A DNA stretch of 64,000 nucleotides from Candidatus Hydrogenedens sp. (GTDB lineage Bacteria; Hydrogenedentota; Hydrogenedentia; Hydrogenedentales; JAEUWI01): assembly GCA_016125095.1 (NCBI GenBank), contig WGMK01000013.1, positions 124,001 to 188,000 of the forward strand. Reading direction: 5' to 3'. The position numbers and the translations under genes are program-made. The notes beneath the pieces are model-generated. The model worked only from the letters and a program-made list of their open reading frames with translations. It did no database searches and was not told the DNA's origin. How positions within the stretch are numbered: position 1 is the stretch's first letter; every line of letters starts with the position of its first letter. This document shows, piece by piece, positions 8,668 through 16,578 of this stretch.

Positions 8668-9777
8668 TCAGCGAAGCGGCGCCGGCCCCGTGCTATTCCG
8701 AACGATAAGTTCGGGAAAAAACTCTATATGACGTCGGAGCTGGTCCTGCCCCGGATGCTCGATCATGTCCACGAGCAACTTACCCACCTCGCGCCCCATT
8801 TCTACTTGCGGAACCCTGACCGTAGTCAAGGAGGGCGTTAGAAATTCGCCCAGGCGTTCGTCATGTCGCCCGACTTCGTGCAGGCAGATATCATCAAAGC
8901 CTGTTACCGATATGTCCTTCGGGATGGCAAGACCCGCGTTTCGCGCAGCATGCAAGGCCCCAATCGCCACGATGTCGCTGTGGCAAATGAGCATGGTGAT
9001 TTCAGGGTGGGAAACAAGCAGTGCGCGGGCGCTCTCCATGCCCGCGCGCACCGTAAGGTCCGCCGTACCGAGACGCAGCAGGTGGCGTGATTCAGTCCCA
9101 ATACCTTGACTTTGCAAGCGATCGTTGAGCCCGCAGAGGCGCTCCTCGGACATCCTGTTCGTGGCACTCGCGGCGAGGATACCAATGCTGCGATGTCCCA
9201 GTTCCAAGGCATGCTGTGCGAGGAGCTCGCCGGCTTTATAGTTATTGAATACCAGGTGTGAACTCGAATCGTGCTCAAGGTTGAGGCCGCCGATAACATA
9301 GGGGATGCCACTACGGCGCAAGACCTCGACTACTTCCGGGCCGGCGAGCTGTCCGCCCGTCATCAGCACCATGGCTTCCACTTTCCAGGCGCTCAGCATG
9401 GATACGCATTCCGCAAGCCGCTCCGGCTTATATCCCATGTCCGCAGTGACCACCTGATATTCTTTCTCTTCTGCGTAGGCGCGCAGGCCATGCAAAGGAC
9501 GCCCGTAATAAGGGCTTTGTTCAGAGAACACGACGGCGCCTATCAAACGCGTGCGCGATTGCCGCAGGGCTTTGGCAAAAAAATTGGCGGCATAGCCCAA
9601 TTCTCTCGCGGCCAGTTCCACTCGTTCGCGCGTCTTGGGGGAGTAGGCCTGGGCTCGTTCGCCGCCGCCCAATATGATGCTTGCCGTGGAGACGTTTACT
9701 GAAGCCTTCTCGGCGACATCGCGAAGCGTCGGCACGCGCGACTCACCTGCTCCCCGTTTCGAGGTCGACTTACCCAT
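8668..9777 (-). CDS. LacI-family transcriptional regulator
   Basis: This 369-residue protein has a classical LacI helix-turn-helix with hinge (LRDVAEKASVNVSTASIILGG, then TRERVELAARELGYAAN), roughly residues 17-70. A periplasmic-binding-protein-like effector domain follows (TRLIGAVVFSE, GRPLHGLRAYAEEKEYQVV, ISVTGFDD). It should repress or activate sugar-uptake or catabolism genes in response to a small ligand. The neighbouring genes encode glycan-tailoring enzymes rather than a sugar catabolic operon, so its target is unclear. The gene converges with the HTH-EIIA gene. Confidence 0.92.
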   Translation of the reverse strand: MGKSTSKRGAGESRVPTLRDVAEKASVNVSTASIILGGGERAQAYSPKTRERVELAARELGYAANFFAKALRQSRTRLIGAVVFSEQSPYYGRPLHGLRAYAEEKEYQVVTADMGYKPERLAECVSMLSAWKVEAMVLMTGGQLAGPEVVEVLRRSGIPYVIGGLNLEHDSSSHLVFNNYKAGELLAQHALELGHRSIGILAASATNRMSEERLCGLNDRLQSQGIGTESRHLLRLGTADLTVRAGMESARALLVSHPEITMLICHSDIVAIGALHAARNAGLAIPKDISVTGFDDICLHEVGRHDERLGEFLTPSLTTVRVPQVEMGREVGKLLVDMIEHPGQDQLRRHIEFFPELIVRNSTGPAPLR

Positions 9778-9830
9778 GGCCTTCTCGCACCTGACTTCGT
9801 TTTATCGATGTGGGCTGCGTTATTCCCATA

Positions 9831-10535
9831 TCAATTGATGCGTTGTGCCGGAACACCCACGTAGATGCCGTCCGGTTCGGTGATGTTCTTGCCGACGAAC
9901 GCCTGCGCACCGATTATGGTCCTCGGGGCCACCGTAACCTCCTCGCGAATTACCGCGCCTGCGCCCACCAGCGTACCTGCGCCCAGTCGTACTTCGCTGG
10001 AAATCGACGAGTGCGTGTAGCAACTGACATAGTCTCCGATAACGATGTCGTAGCCACAACTGGTGTTTTGCAGGAAGACGTAATCGCCTATCTCCACGCG
10101 CGTGGTGAGTATGCACCCAGAGAACACAAGACCACCGCGCCCAAGCACGCAGTCTCCCGCGACGACCGAGGTGGGATGCACCCCGGATGGTGCCGGCCGG
10201 AGCCCGTGAGAAATTGCCTTGTCGGCAAACGCCTTCTTATCGCGGGGAAAACCAAGCCCCACCATAAAGTGGCTGAAGGGTTCTCCGCTTCGATCTTCTC
10301 TGCGCTCGCGATGCGGCGAAAAATCCCAGTCTTTCACAACCGGAAAGCGACGTCCGTCCAGTTCTACTTCGCGGATGTCGGTGACATCATCGACAAAAAC
10401 CAGATCGAGTCCCGGGTGAATTGCCATGAGTTGCCAGTAGAGTTCGCGTGCGCCACCGTAGGCACCCAGAATCACCATCGTGTCGAGACCACGCAGTTCG
10501 GCATTCCAGTCACGGTTGGAAAAGGGTGGGTTCAT
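9831..10535 (-). CDS. Sugar O-/N-acyltransferase of the NeuD/PglD family
   Basis: The 234-residue protein has an N-terminal Rossmann-like half (MVILGAYGGARELYWQL) and a C-terminal left-handed beta-helix made of hexapeptide repeats (VVAGDCVLGRGGLVFSGC, VEIGDYVF, VRLGAGTLVGAGAVI, TIIGAQAFVGKNI). This two-part layout is typical of NeuD/PglD acetyltransferases, which use acetyl-CoA to acylate nucleotide-activated or lipid-linked sugars. It overlaps the upstream GT2 gene by 4 bp, so both likely act on the same surface glycan. The exact sugar is unknown. Confidence 0.82.
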   Translation of the reverse strand: MNPPFSNRDWNAELRGLDTMVILGAYGGARELYWQLMAIHPGLDLVFVDDVTDIREVELDGRRFPVVKDWDFSPHRERREDRSGEPFSHFMVGLGFPRDKKAFADKAISHGLRPAPSGVHPTSVVAGDCVLGRGGLVFSGCILTTRVEIGDYVFLQNTSCGYDIVIGDYVSCYTHSSISSEVRLGAGTLVGAGAVIREEVTVAPRTIIGAQAFVGKNITEPDGIYVGVPAQRIN

Positions 10536-11521
10536 TGAAGTGTCTCTTCGGGTTTGTCGCTGTTGTCGCGTCTTAACGCCTCGCGTATGATATAGGCAGG
10601 CGTATCGCGCGGGCGGCTGGTGCGCGAAAGCATCATACTCGCCAGAATGAACAGACTGCCGAGCGTTGCGAGTAACTCGGTTGTCAGCATGCCCAGTATT
10701 GTATGCATGGGGATTGATGCGGTGTCACCAAATGGTATTTGCCACTGGGCAACTGCGTGCGCCGTGAAAAGGACGGCGAATGCAAGCGCACAGGTACCGC
10801 CCCATCGGAGCGGCTTTGCAAGATCGGGCAGAAGATTAATGTTGATGTACCCGGCAAACTTGATTAATGTCCAGCCTGAGCGCCCGTATTTTCGGGGATG
10901 ATGCGCTACCGGCACCTCGCACACACGGCTCGCCTGACACAAGGTGGCCACTTGGCGCACCGGATTAAACGGTCCATAGCCGAAGGCACGCACCAGGTCC
11001 GCATTGATAATCTTGAAGGTACACCCGAAATCCGTAAACGGCAGACCGGTCTTGTGCCGAACCAGCATGTTATGGACGACCGATCCCCAACGGCGCCAAA
11101 GCGCATCGTTGCGCTGCAGCCTCTTTCCACTGACAACGTCGAAACCCTGATCAAACGTCGATACGAGGTGGGTAAGGTCTTCCGGATCCAATTGCAGGTC
11201 GCTGTCAATCAAGACGAGATTCTTGCCCGAACATTCGCAAAGACCTGCGGTGATGGCAGCTGCATGGCCCGAGTTCCGGAAGAAATCAATGGCGGCGCGC
11301 ACACTGGTGTCCGTCTCGAAATAGCCCCGCATCCGCTGAAAGGTGCCATCCGTGCTGCCATCGTTCACGAGGACAATCTCATAGCTTCTTCCCAGCCCCT
11401 CCAACGACGCCTTCAGCCGGCCGTAGAATTCGGGAAGGCTCTGCTCCTCAAAATAGCAGCATATCACCACGGAAAACTCCGGGGCTCGATCCTCCCCTCG
11501 CATGGCCTGTGATTTTTGCAT
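10532..11521 (-). CDS. GT2 glycosyltransferase with C-terminal membrane helices (GtrB/ArnC/DPM1-like)
   Basis: The 329-residue protein begins with a GT-A fold (EFSVVICCYFEEQSLPEF, LVNDGSTDGTF) and a DxD-like LIDSDLQLDPED. Two hydrophobic helices follow in the last third (WGGTCALAFAVLFTAH and LLATLGSLFILASMML). This is the layout of polyprenyl-phosphate glycosyltransferases that load a sugar on a lipid carrier at the inner membrane. It is translationally coupled (4-bp overlap) to the downstream NeuD-like acyltransferase. ATG 11521 is used; ATG 11503 is an alternative with no change in domains. Confidence 0.88.
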   Translation of the reverse strand: MQKSQAMRGEDRAPEFSVVICCYFEEQSLPEFYGRLKASLEGLGRSYEIVLVNDGSTDGTFQRMRGYFETDTSVRAAIDFFRNSGHAAAITAGLCECSGKNLVLIDSDLQLDPEDLTHLVSTFDQGFDVVSGKRLQRNDALWRRWGSVVHNMLVRHKTGLPFTDFGCTFKIINADLVRAFGYGPFNPVRQVATLCQASRVCEVPVAHHPRKYGRSGWTLIKFAGYININLLPDLAKPLRWGGTCALAFAVLFTAHAVAQWQIPFGDTASIPMHTILGMLTTELLATLGSLFILASMMLSRTSRPRDTPAYIIREALRRDNSDKPEETLQ

Positions 11522-11600
11522 GCCTCGTCGTTCTCCCTTCCCCGCTTCCGTCGGGCACTCAGTATAGCCCGTGTGTGATCAGCCGCTCCAGCCATCGTGG

Positions 11601-11629
11601 TTGTCGTAAAATCGATTGTATAGTATACT
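11601..11629 (+). promoter_or_regulatory. Promoter of fabF
   Basis: TTGTCG (11601-11606) and TATACT (11624-11629) have a 17-bp spacer. The ATG is at 11667. It is divergent from the GT2 gene. Confidence 0.55.
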
Positions 11630-11666
11630 TCCAACTACCACTGCAAGGGACGGAGCGTCGCGAGGC

Positions 11667-12893
11667 ATGCGAATCGTTGTCACGGGAATGGGTGTTGTAT
11701 CGCCACTGGGGAACGATATTGCTCAATTCTGGAGCGCTGTTTGCTCTGGGAAAAGCGGCATTCGCACCGTGTCGGAATATGACCCATCAATGCAGATAAC
11801 CCGATTCGGGGGCATCGCTGAAACGCCAAAGGTGCACGGGCTTTCCCCCGAAGACCTGGCAGCGCGGTCGCGATATATGCTACTCGCCATGGCGGCAGCC
11901 GACCAGGCCTGGAAACAGAGCGGCCTGGACTTGTCCGAAGCCGACCCCTACCGATACGGCACCTATCTCGGAGCCAGCATGGCCGACCTCGAGGCCTATG
12001 CCAACGCATTTCAGGCGCTCTTCGACGAGGGGCCACGGGCCATGCCAAAGCTCACTGCACCCGCGGTTCTCAAGAACGTACCCGCCGGCATTCTCGCGAG
12101 CCGCCATGGATGCAAGGGGCCCAATAAGGCCATCGTTTCGGCCTGTGCCTCCGGCTCACATGCCATCGGCGACGCGGCGATGCTCATCCGCGCGGGCAGG
12201 GCCGATGCCATGCTTGCCGTATCCACCGAAGCGCCCATCTTTCCCGCAACCTTTGCGATGTTCAACGCCCTGAACGCGCTCTCGACGCGCAATGAGGCGC
12301 CTGAATCCGCCTCTCGGCCCTTCGATCTGGAGCGCGATGGCTTCGTTCTGGCTGAAGGTGCCGGCGCGATGGTGCTCGAATCCGAAGCGCACGCGCAGGA
12401 GCGGGGCGCCGAGATTCTCGCGGAGCTCGCTGGCTACGGCCAGACCTGCGACGCCTACCATATCTTCCGGCCCGACCCCACCGGGGCGGGCGCCGCGGCC
12501 TGCATGCGCCAGGCCTTGCGCGACGCGGAGGCCGATCCCGATGACGTCGGCTACATCAACGCCCACGCGACGGGCACGCCAATGGGAGACCGCGCCGAAG
12601 CCCTGGCCATTCAGCAGGTATTTCCAGAGGCACAACCCTGGGTTAGTTCTACCAAGGCCATCCTGGGCCACTTGGCCGCTGCCGCCGGCGCCGTCGAGGC
12701 TATCGTCGCTGCGCTCGCTGTCCGCTACGGCGTTGTGCCGCCGCAGATGAATTGCGACCACCCCGACCCCGAGTGTGCAATACGGCTGGCCCCCGCATAC
12801 AAAACGGAAGGCCGGATTGATCTGGCCTTGAGTAATTCCTTCGGATTCGGAGGCACGAATGCCGTGCTCGCTTTCCGTCCCTACCCACGGTAG
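11667..12893 (+). CDS. fabF: Beta-ketoacyl-ACP synthase II
   Basis: The 408-residue product matches the usual KAS II length. The catalytic triad is complete: Cys160 in SACASGSHAIG, His300 in INAHATGTPMGD and His335 in KAILGHLAAAAG. The C-terminal NSFGFGGTN motif is also present. The enzyme extends acyl-ACP with malonyl-ACP in fatty-acid synthesis. The start MRIVVTGMGVVSPLG at ATG 11667 is the normal KAS N-terminus; an upstream in-frame start would add an atypical extension. No acpP, fabG or fabZ lies alongside, so this copy is outside the usual fab cluster and could serve a specialised lipid (inference). Confidence 0.93.
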   Translation: MRIVVTGMGVVSPLGNDIAQFWSAVCSGKSGIRTVSEYDPSMQITRFGGIAETPKVHGLSPEDLAARSRYMLLAMAAADQAWKQSGLDLSEADPYRYGTYLGASMADLEAYANAFQALFDEGPRAMPKLTAPAVLKNVPAGILASRHGCKGPNKAIVSACASGSHAIGDAAMLIRAGRADAMLAVSTEAPIFPATFAMFNALNALSTRNEAPESASRPFDLERDGFVLAEGAGAMVLESEAHAQERGAEILAELAGYGQTCDAYHIFRPDPTGAGAAACMRQALRDAEADPDDVGYINAHATGTPMGDRAEALAIQQVFPEAQPWVSSTKAILGHLAAAAGAVEAIVAALAVRYGVVPPQMNCDHPDPECAIRLAPAYKTEGRIDLALSNSFGFGGTNAVLAFRPYPR

Positions 12894-12964
12894 AGCTACA
12901 GACCCGCCCCTCCCCCTACTACGACGCATGCAGGCACTTGTGCTATGCTGCACGCCCTCCCAAC

Positions 12965-13041
12965 GGGCCCTTAGCTCAGTCGGTTAGAGCAGGTGACTCA
13001 TAATCACTTGGTCCTCGGTTCAAGTCCGAGAGGGCCCACCA
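12965..13041 (+). tRNA. tRNA-Ile2 (anticodon CAU, lysidine type)
   Basis: The cloverleaf is complete. The acceptor stem GGGCCCT (12965-12971) pairs with AGGGCCC (13031-13037). The D-arm is GCTC...GAGC, the anticodon loop is CTCATAA (anticodon CAT), the T-arm is CTCGG TTCAAGT CCGAG, and CCA is encoded (13039-13041). The body closely resembles E. coli ileX-type tRNA-Ile2 (TTAGCTCAGT, GACTCATAATC, CTTGGTC) rather than elongator Met, so the CAU anticodon is probably modified by TilS to read AUA. Confidence 0.9.
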
Positions 13042-13105
13042 TTCGCTTCCACTTTTCGCGGCTATCGTTCGCGCCTCCGTTGCCGTAAGGTAACGCATTA
13101 AATTG

Positions 13106-13134
13106 TTGACATCCGAACGTGTGTGTGCTAGAAA
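13106..13134 (+). promoter_or_regulatory. Promoter of the subtilase-like gene
   Basis: A perfect TTGACA (13106-13111) is followed after 17 bp by TAGAAA (13129-13134). The gene start is at 13235, about 95 bases downstream. Confidence 0.55.
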
Positions 13135-13234
13135 AATCCGTACTAAACATATATGAAGCGCGCCGGTCGGGGGCGTCAGGGCGTTTCTGGCTCAAATTGG
13201 TTGTAACGAGCTCAGCAAAACGGAGATGTCATCC

Positions 13235-14143
13235 ATGCCGCGTCTTACCCCCTCGCCCCGGCCGTTCCTGCGTGCGCTGCACCGGTTGCTGATTGCAGCG
13301 CTTGCCGTGCAACTGGCGCTCCCGGCGTTCGCCGCCCTGCCTAACGACCCGTACTTTTCGCTGGAGTACTTCCTGCGGAACACGGGGCAATCGGGCGGCA
13401 CGGTTGGCGGCGATATCGGTGTGGAGAACGTCTGGGTGAATACCACGGGCAGCAGTAGCATCGTCGTGGCGGTCATCAGCACCGGCGTCGACGTGACGCA
13501 CACGGAGCTTTCTGGCAACATCTGGCAGAACTCCGGGGAAACGCCGGGCAACAGCACCGACGACGACAATAACGGCTTTGTCGACGACGTGGTCGGCTGG
13601 GATTTCGACAGCGATGACAATACGCCGCAGGACGACGATTCGCTGGGTACGCACATGGCGGGCATTATCGGCGCCACGACGAACAATGCCACGGGCGTGG
13701 CCGGCATCAATTGGAATGTATCGATCATGTCGTTGCGTGCGACCACGCTCAGCGCGGTAGTCGATGCCATCGGCTATGCCACGGACAACGGCGCCGACGT
13801 CATCATGCTGACCTACAGTACCAACACCGCCGAACCGACCCTGAAGACGGCGATCGAGAACAGCGGCCTGCTGGTCGTCGTGGGTGCAGGCAATAACAAC
13901 GACGACATTGACACGACGCCGCTGTACCCCGCTTCCTACGACAGCGCGAATCTCCTCACGGTGACTGCGGTCGACCGCACGCGGGCGCTTTCGGGCTTCT
14001 CGAACTACGGTACCACTTCGGTCGACCTGGTCGCGCCGGGCGTCTCTATCCTGTCGATCACGCCGGACAATACCTATTCGTTCTTTAACGGCACGAACCA
14101 GGCGGCGGCGCCGCACTCATGCTGTCTGTGGACGATACGCTGA
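13235..14143 (+). pseudogene. Subtilase (S8)-like domain, frameshifted, two catalytic residues substituted
   Basis: A signal peptide (FLRALHRLLIAALAVQLAL) leads into a subtilisin-like fold. The catalytic Asp is replaced: the usual VIDTG reads VISTG, giving Ser82. The His is kept (GTHMAG, His140) and so is the oxyanion Asn (GAGNNN, Asn220). The nucleophile Ser is replaced: GTS reads GTN, giving Asn288. The frame then runs out (PHSCCLWTIR stop), while the rest of the domain continues in another frame as AALMLSV from about 14110. The protein is thus split by a frameshift and would not be an active protease even if joined. ATG 13235 is preferred to 13226 because GGAG (13222-13225) gives 9-base spacing. 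An assembly error at the shift cannot be excluded. Confidence 0.8.
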
Positions 14144-16410
14144 CGGGCCTCGAACTGAAGGCCCTGCTCATGAACTCGGCGGAGGCGCTCGCTGGATTCG
14201 AAAACTATACCGTGACGGGCGGCGCGCTGGACCTCGAGAAGGCCTACTACGTATTGCTCGACTCGACGCCGCCGGTGCTCACCCTTACGGGCGATGCCAC
14301 GGTGACCTTGGATTGCGGTGCCACTTATGTGGACGCGGGCGCGACAGCATTGGACAACCTCGAGGGCAACATCACCAGCGCCATCGTCGTAAACAATCCC
14401 GTGAATACCAGCGTGGCCGACGTGTACACGATTACCTACGACGTGTCCGACATCGCCGGCAATGTGGCGACGCAAATCACCCGCGAGGTTACCGTGGTCG
14501 AAGACGACTTGACCGCGCCGGTGATTACGCTCACGGGCAATGCATCGGAGACCGTGGAGTGCGGCGCGACCTATACCGATGCCGGTGCGACGGCGGCCGA
14601 CGCCTGCGAGGGCGACCTGACCAGCAGCATATCCACGAATAATCCCGTTGATACCAGCGTTCCGGACGTGTATACGATTACCTACGACGTGACGGACGGC
14701 TCCTCCAACGCGGCCACACAGGTCACCCGCACGGTGACCGTCTCCGATACCGTCAACCCGGTCGTCACCCTTACGGGCAATGCCGCGGTAAGCGTGGAAT
14801 GCGGTGCCACGTATACCGACGCTGGCGCGACGGCGCTCGATGCCTGCGAGGGGGACTTGACGAGCAGCATCTCGGTGAACAACCCGGTTAATACTCTCGT
14901 ACCGGATATCTATACGGTGACCTACGACGTGACGGACGGCTCGTCCAACGCGGCGACGCAGGTGACCCGCACGGTGACGGTCACTGCAACCGACTCGACC
15001 GCGCCTGTAATTTCCTTGCTGGGAAGCGCTTCGGTCGTGGTCGAATGCGGGGCGACGTATACGGACGCCGGCGCCACCGCGGCGGATGCCTGCGAAGGCA
15101 ATCTCACCAGCAGCATCCAAACGAGCAATCCGGTCGACACGAGCGTGCCGGACGTGTATACGGTGACCTACGACGTCATGGACGGCTCGTCTAACGCGGC
15201 GACGCAGGTGACCCGTACGGTGACGGTTTCCGATACGACGGCGCCAACGATCAGCCTGGTGGGCAATGCGACCGTCACGGTCGAGTGCGGAGCGACGTAT
15301 ACGGACGCCGGTGCGACGGCCACGGATACCTGCGAAGGCGACCTGACGAGCAGCATCCAAACGAGCAATCCGGTTGATACGAGCGTTCCGGACGTGTATA
15401 CGGTGACCTACGATGTGACGGATGGTTCGTCCAACGCAGCGACGCAGGTAACGCGCACGGTGACGGTCTCCGATACTTCGGCGCCGACGATCAGCCTGGT
15501 CGGCAATGCGACCGTCACGGTCGAGTGCGGCGCGACGTACACCGACGCGGGTGCGACGGCCACGGATACCTGCGATGGCGACCTGACGAGCAGCATCCAA
15601 ACGAGCAATCCGGTTGATACGAGCGTGCCGGACGTGTACACGATCACCTACGACGTGGCGGATGGTTCGTCCAACGCAGCGACGCAGGTGACGCGCACGG
15701 TGACGGTGCTCGATAACTGCGTGGTCGAGGGCGAAGGTGAAGGAGATGGCGGCGGCGAAGGCACGGTGGATGGCGAGGGCGTCACGGATGGCGAAGGCAC
15801 GGTGGATGGCGAGGGAATGCCCGATGGTGAAGCAAGTATGGACGGCGAAGGCGCGGAGGGTGAAGGCGAGGGCGCGGACCTCGGAGTTCACTCGTCCGAT
15901 ATCGATGGCAACGGTGTCGTCGACCTTCCGGAACTGCTGCGCGTGGCCCAGTTCTACAACGCCGGCGAATATCACTGCGACGACCAGTCCGAAGACGGAT
16001 ACGCGCCCTTCGATGGCGACCGCAGCTGCATGCCCAGCACCGCAGACTACAATCCGCAGGACTGGAACATCAGCCTCAGCGAAGTGCTGCGCATGATTCA
16101 GTACTTCCGCGTGGGCGGCATCGTCTACTGTCCCGGCACGACCGAGGACAACTACTGTCCAGTTGCCCCCGACCAGCAAAATATTCCCGGCGATGTGGAT
16201 GCCGATGGACGGCTGACGGCCGAGGACTTACAGCAGCTGTACGAATACGTCAACGGCACGCTGTTTGAACTCAACCGCCCCGACCTTGCCGACGTCAATC
16301 AGGATACGGTGGTCAACGAGGACGACGTACTTGCCCTGCTCAATCTGCTCGGCTTCAACAACGTTCCGCCGGGCCTCTTGCAGGCCGTCCGCACAATGAC
16401 GGGGTCGTGA
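14119..16410 (+). CDS. C-terminal part of the split surface protein: six Ig-like (DUF5011-type) repeats, Glu-Gly linker, Cys/EF-hand module, dockerin-like pair
   Basis: This frame continues the S8-like domain (residues 1-48). Six tandem repeats of about 80 residues follow (about 49-532), each with VECGATYTDAGAT and DVYTITYDV motifs as in DUF5011/HYR-type bacterial Ig-like domains. A Gly-Glu/Asp linker (about 533-588) precedes the Cys module: DIDGNGVVDLPELLRVAQFY, EDGY, CMPSTADY and LSEVLRMIQ. Last comes a pair of EF-hand-like loops resembling type I dockerin (DVDADGRLTAEDL and DVNQDTVVNEDDV). The architecture suggests a cell-surface or matrix protein that binds calcium through its tail. On its own the frame has no signal peptide, so it likely depends on the upstream half. 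Ends five-sixths of the original gene. Confidence 0.8.
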   Translation: MLSVDDTLTGLELKALLMNSAEALAGFENYTVTGGALDLEKAYYVLLDSTPPVLTLTGDATVTLDCGATYVDAGATALDNLEGNITSAIVVNNPVNTSVADVYTITYDVSDIAGNVATQITREVTVVEDDLTAPVITLTGNASETVECGATYTDAGATAADACEGDLTSSISTNNPVDTSVPDVYTITYDVTDGSSNAATQVTRTVTVSDTVNPVVTLTGNAAVSVECGATYTDAGATALDACEGDLTSSISVNNPVNTLVPDIYTVTYDVTDGSSNAATQVTRTVTVTATDSTAPVISLLGSASVVVECGATYTDAGATAADACEGNLTSSIQTSNPVDTSVPDVYTVTYDVMDGSSNAATQVTRTVTVSDTTAPTISLVGNATVTVECGATYTDAGATATDTCEGDLTSSIQTSNPVDTSVPDVYTVTYDVTDGSSNAATQVTRTVTVSDTSAPTISLVGNATVTVECGATYTDAGATATDTCDGDLTSSIQTSNPVDTSVPDVYTITYDVADGSSNAATQVTRTVTVLDNCVVEGEGEGDGGGEGTVDGEGVTDGEGTVDGEGMPDGEASMDGEGAEGEGEGADLGVHSSDIDGNGVVDLPELLRVAQFYNAGEYHCDDQSEDGYAPFDGDRSCMPSTADYNPQDWNISLSEVLRMIQYFRVGGIVYCPGTTEDNYCPVAPDQQNIPGDVDADGRLTAEDLQQLYEYVNGTLFELNRPDLADVNQDTVVNEDDVLALLNLLGFNNVPPGLLQAVRTMTGS
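14263..15715 (+). repeat. Six tandem 240-bp coding repeats
   Basis: Repeat units begin near 14263, 14512, 14752, 14995, 15235 and 15475, with periods of 240-249 bp. Units 4-6 are very similar at the DNA level; ACGAGCAATCCGGT recurs in each. This suggests recent duplication or gene conversion. Confidence 0.85.
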
Positions 16411-16440
16411 CTGCAAAGATAATTCAGTTTATATAGAGCC

Positions 16441-16477
16441 GCGGCCGTCCGGAATGACTTCCGGGCGACCGCTTTTT
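16441..16477 (+). terminator. Rho-independent terminator after the Ig-repeat gene
   Basis: A 14-bp stem (16441-16454 with 16459-16472, one mismatch and one G-T pair), a TGAC loop and TTTTT at 16473-16477. Confidence 0.85.
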
Positions 16478-16492
16478 ATTAAACATTTGTTC

Positions 16493-16521
16493 TTGTCGCC
16501 TCGGCTGTAGCAGGCTATCAT
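16493..16521 (+). promoter_or_regulatory. Promoter of the FG-GAP protein gene
   Basis: TTGTCG (16493-16498) and TATCAT (16516-16521) are separated by 17 bp, directly after the upstream terminator and 58 bp before the ATG. Confidence 0.55.
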
Positions 16522-16578
16522 GACACTTCCGACGAAACAGTGGCCGCCCACTTGAACCGGTTCGGAGGATGAATCTCC

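Noticed and set aside
12965..13041. Elongator tRNA-Met for the CAU anticodon
   Set aside because: The arms match tRNA-Ile2 (ileX type) far better than tRNA-Met.
14263..15715. CRISPR-like or satellite array
   Set aside because: The repeats are 240 bp, contiguous and in frame, coding for Ig-like domains; no spacers.
14074..16179. A long open frame on the minus strand antisense to the Ig-like repeats
   Set aside because: It is His/Arg-rich low-complexity sequence mirroring the repeats, with no start signal or known domains.
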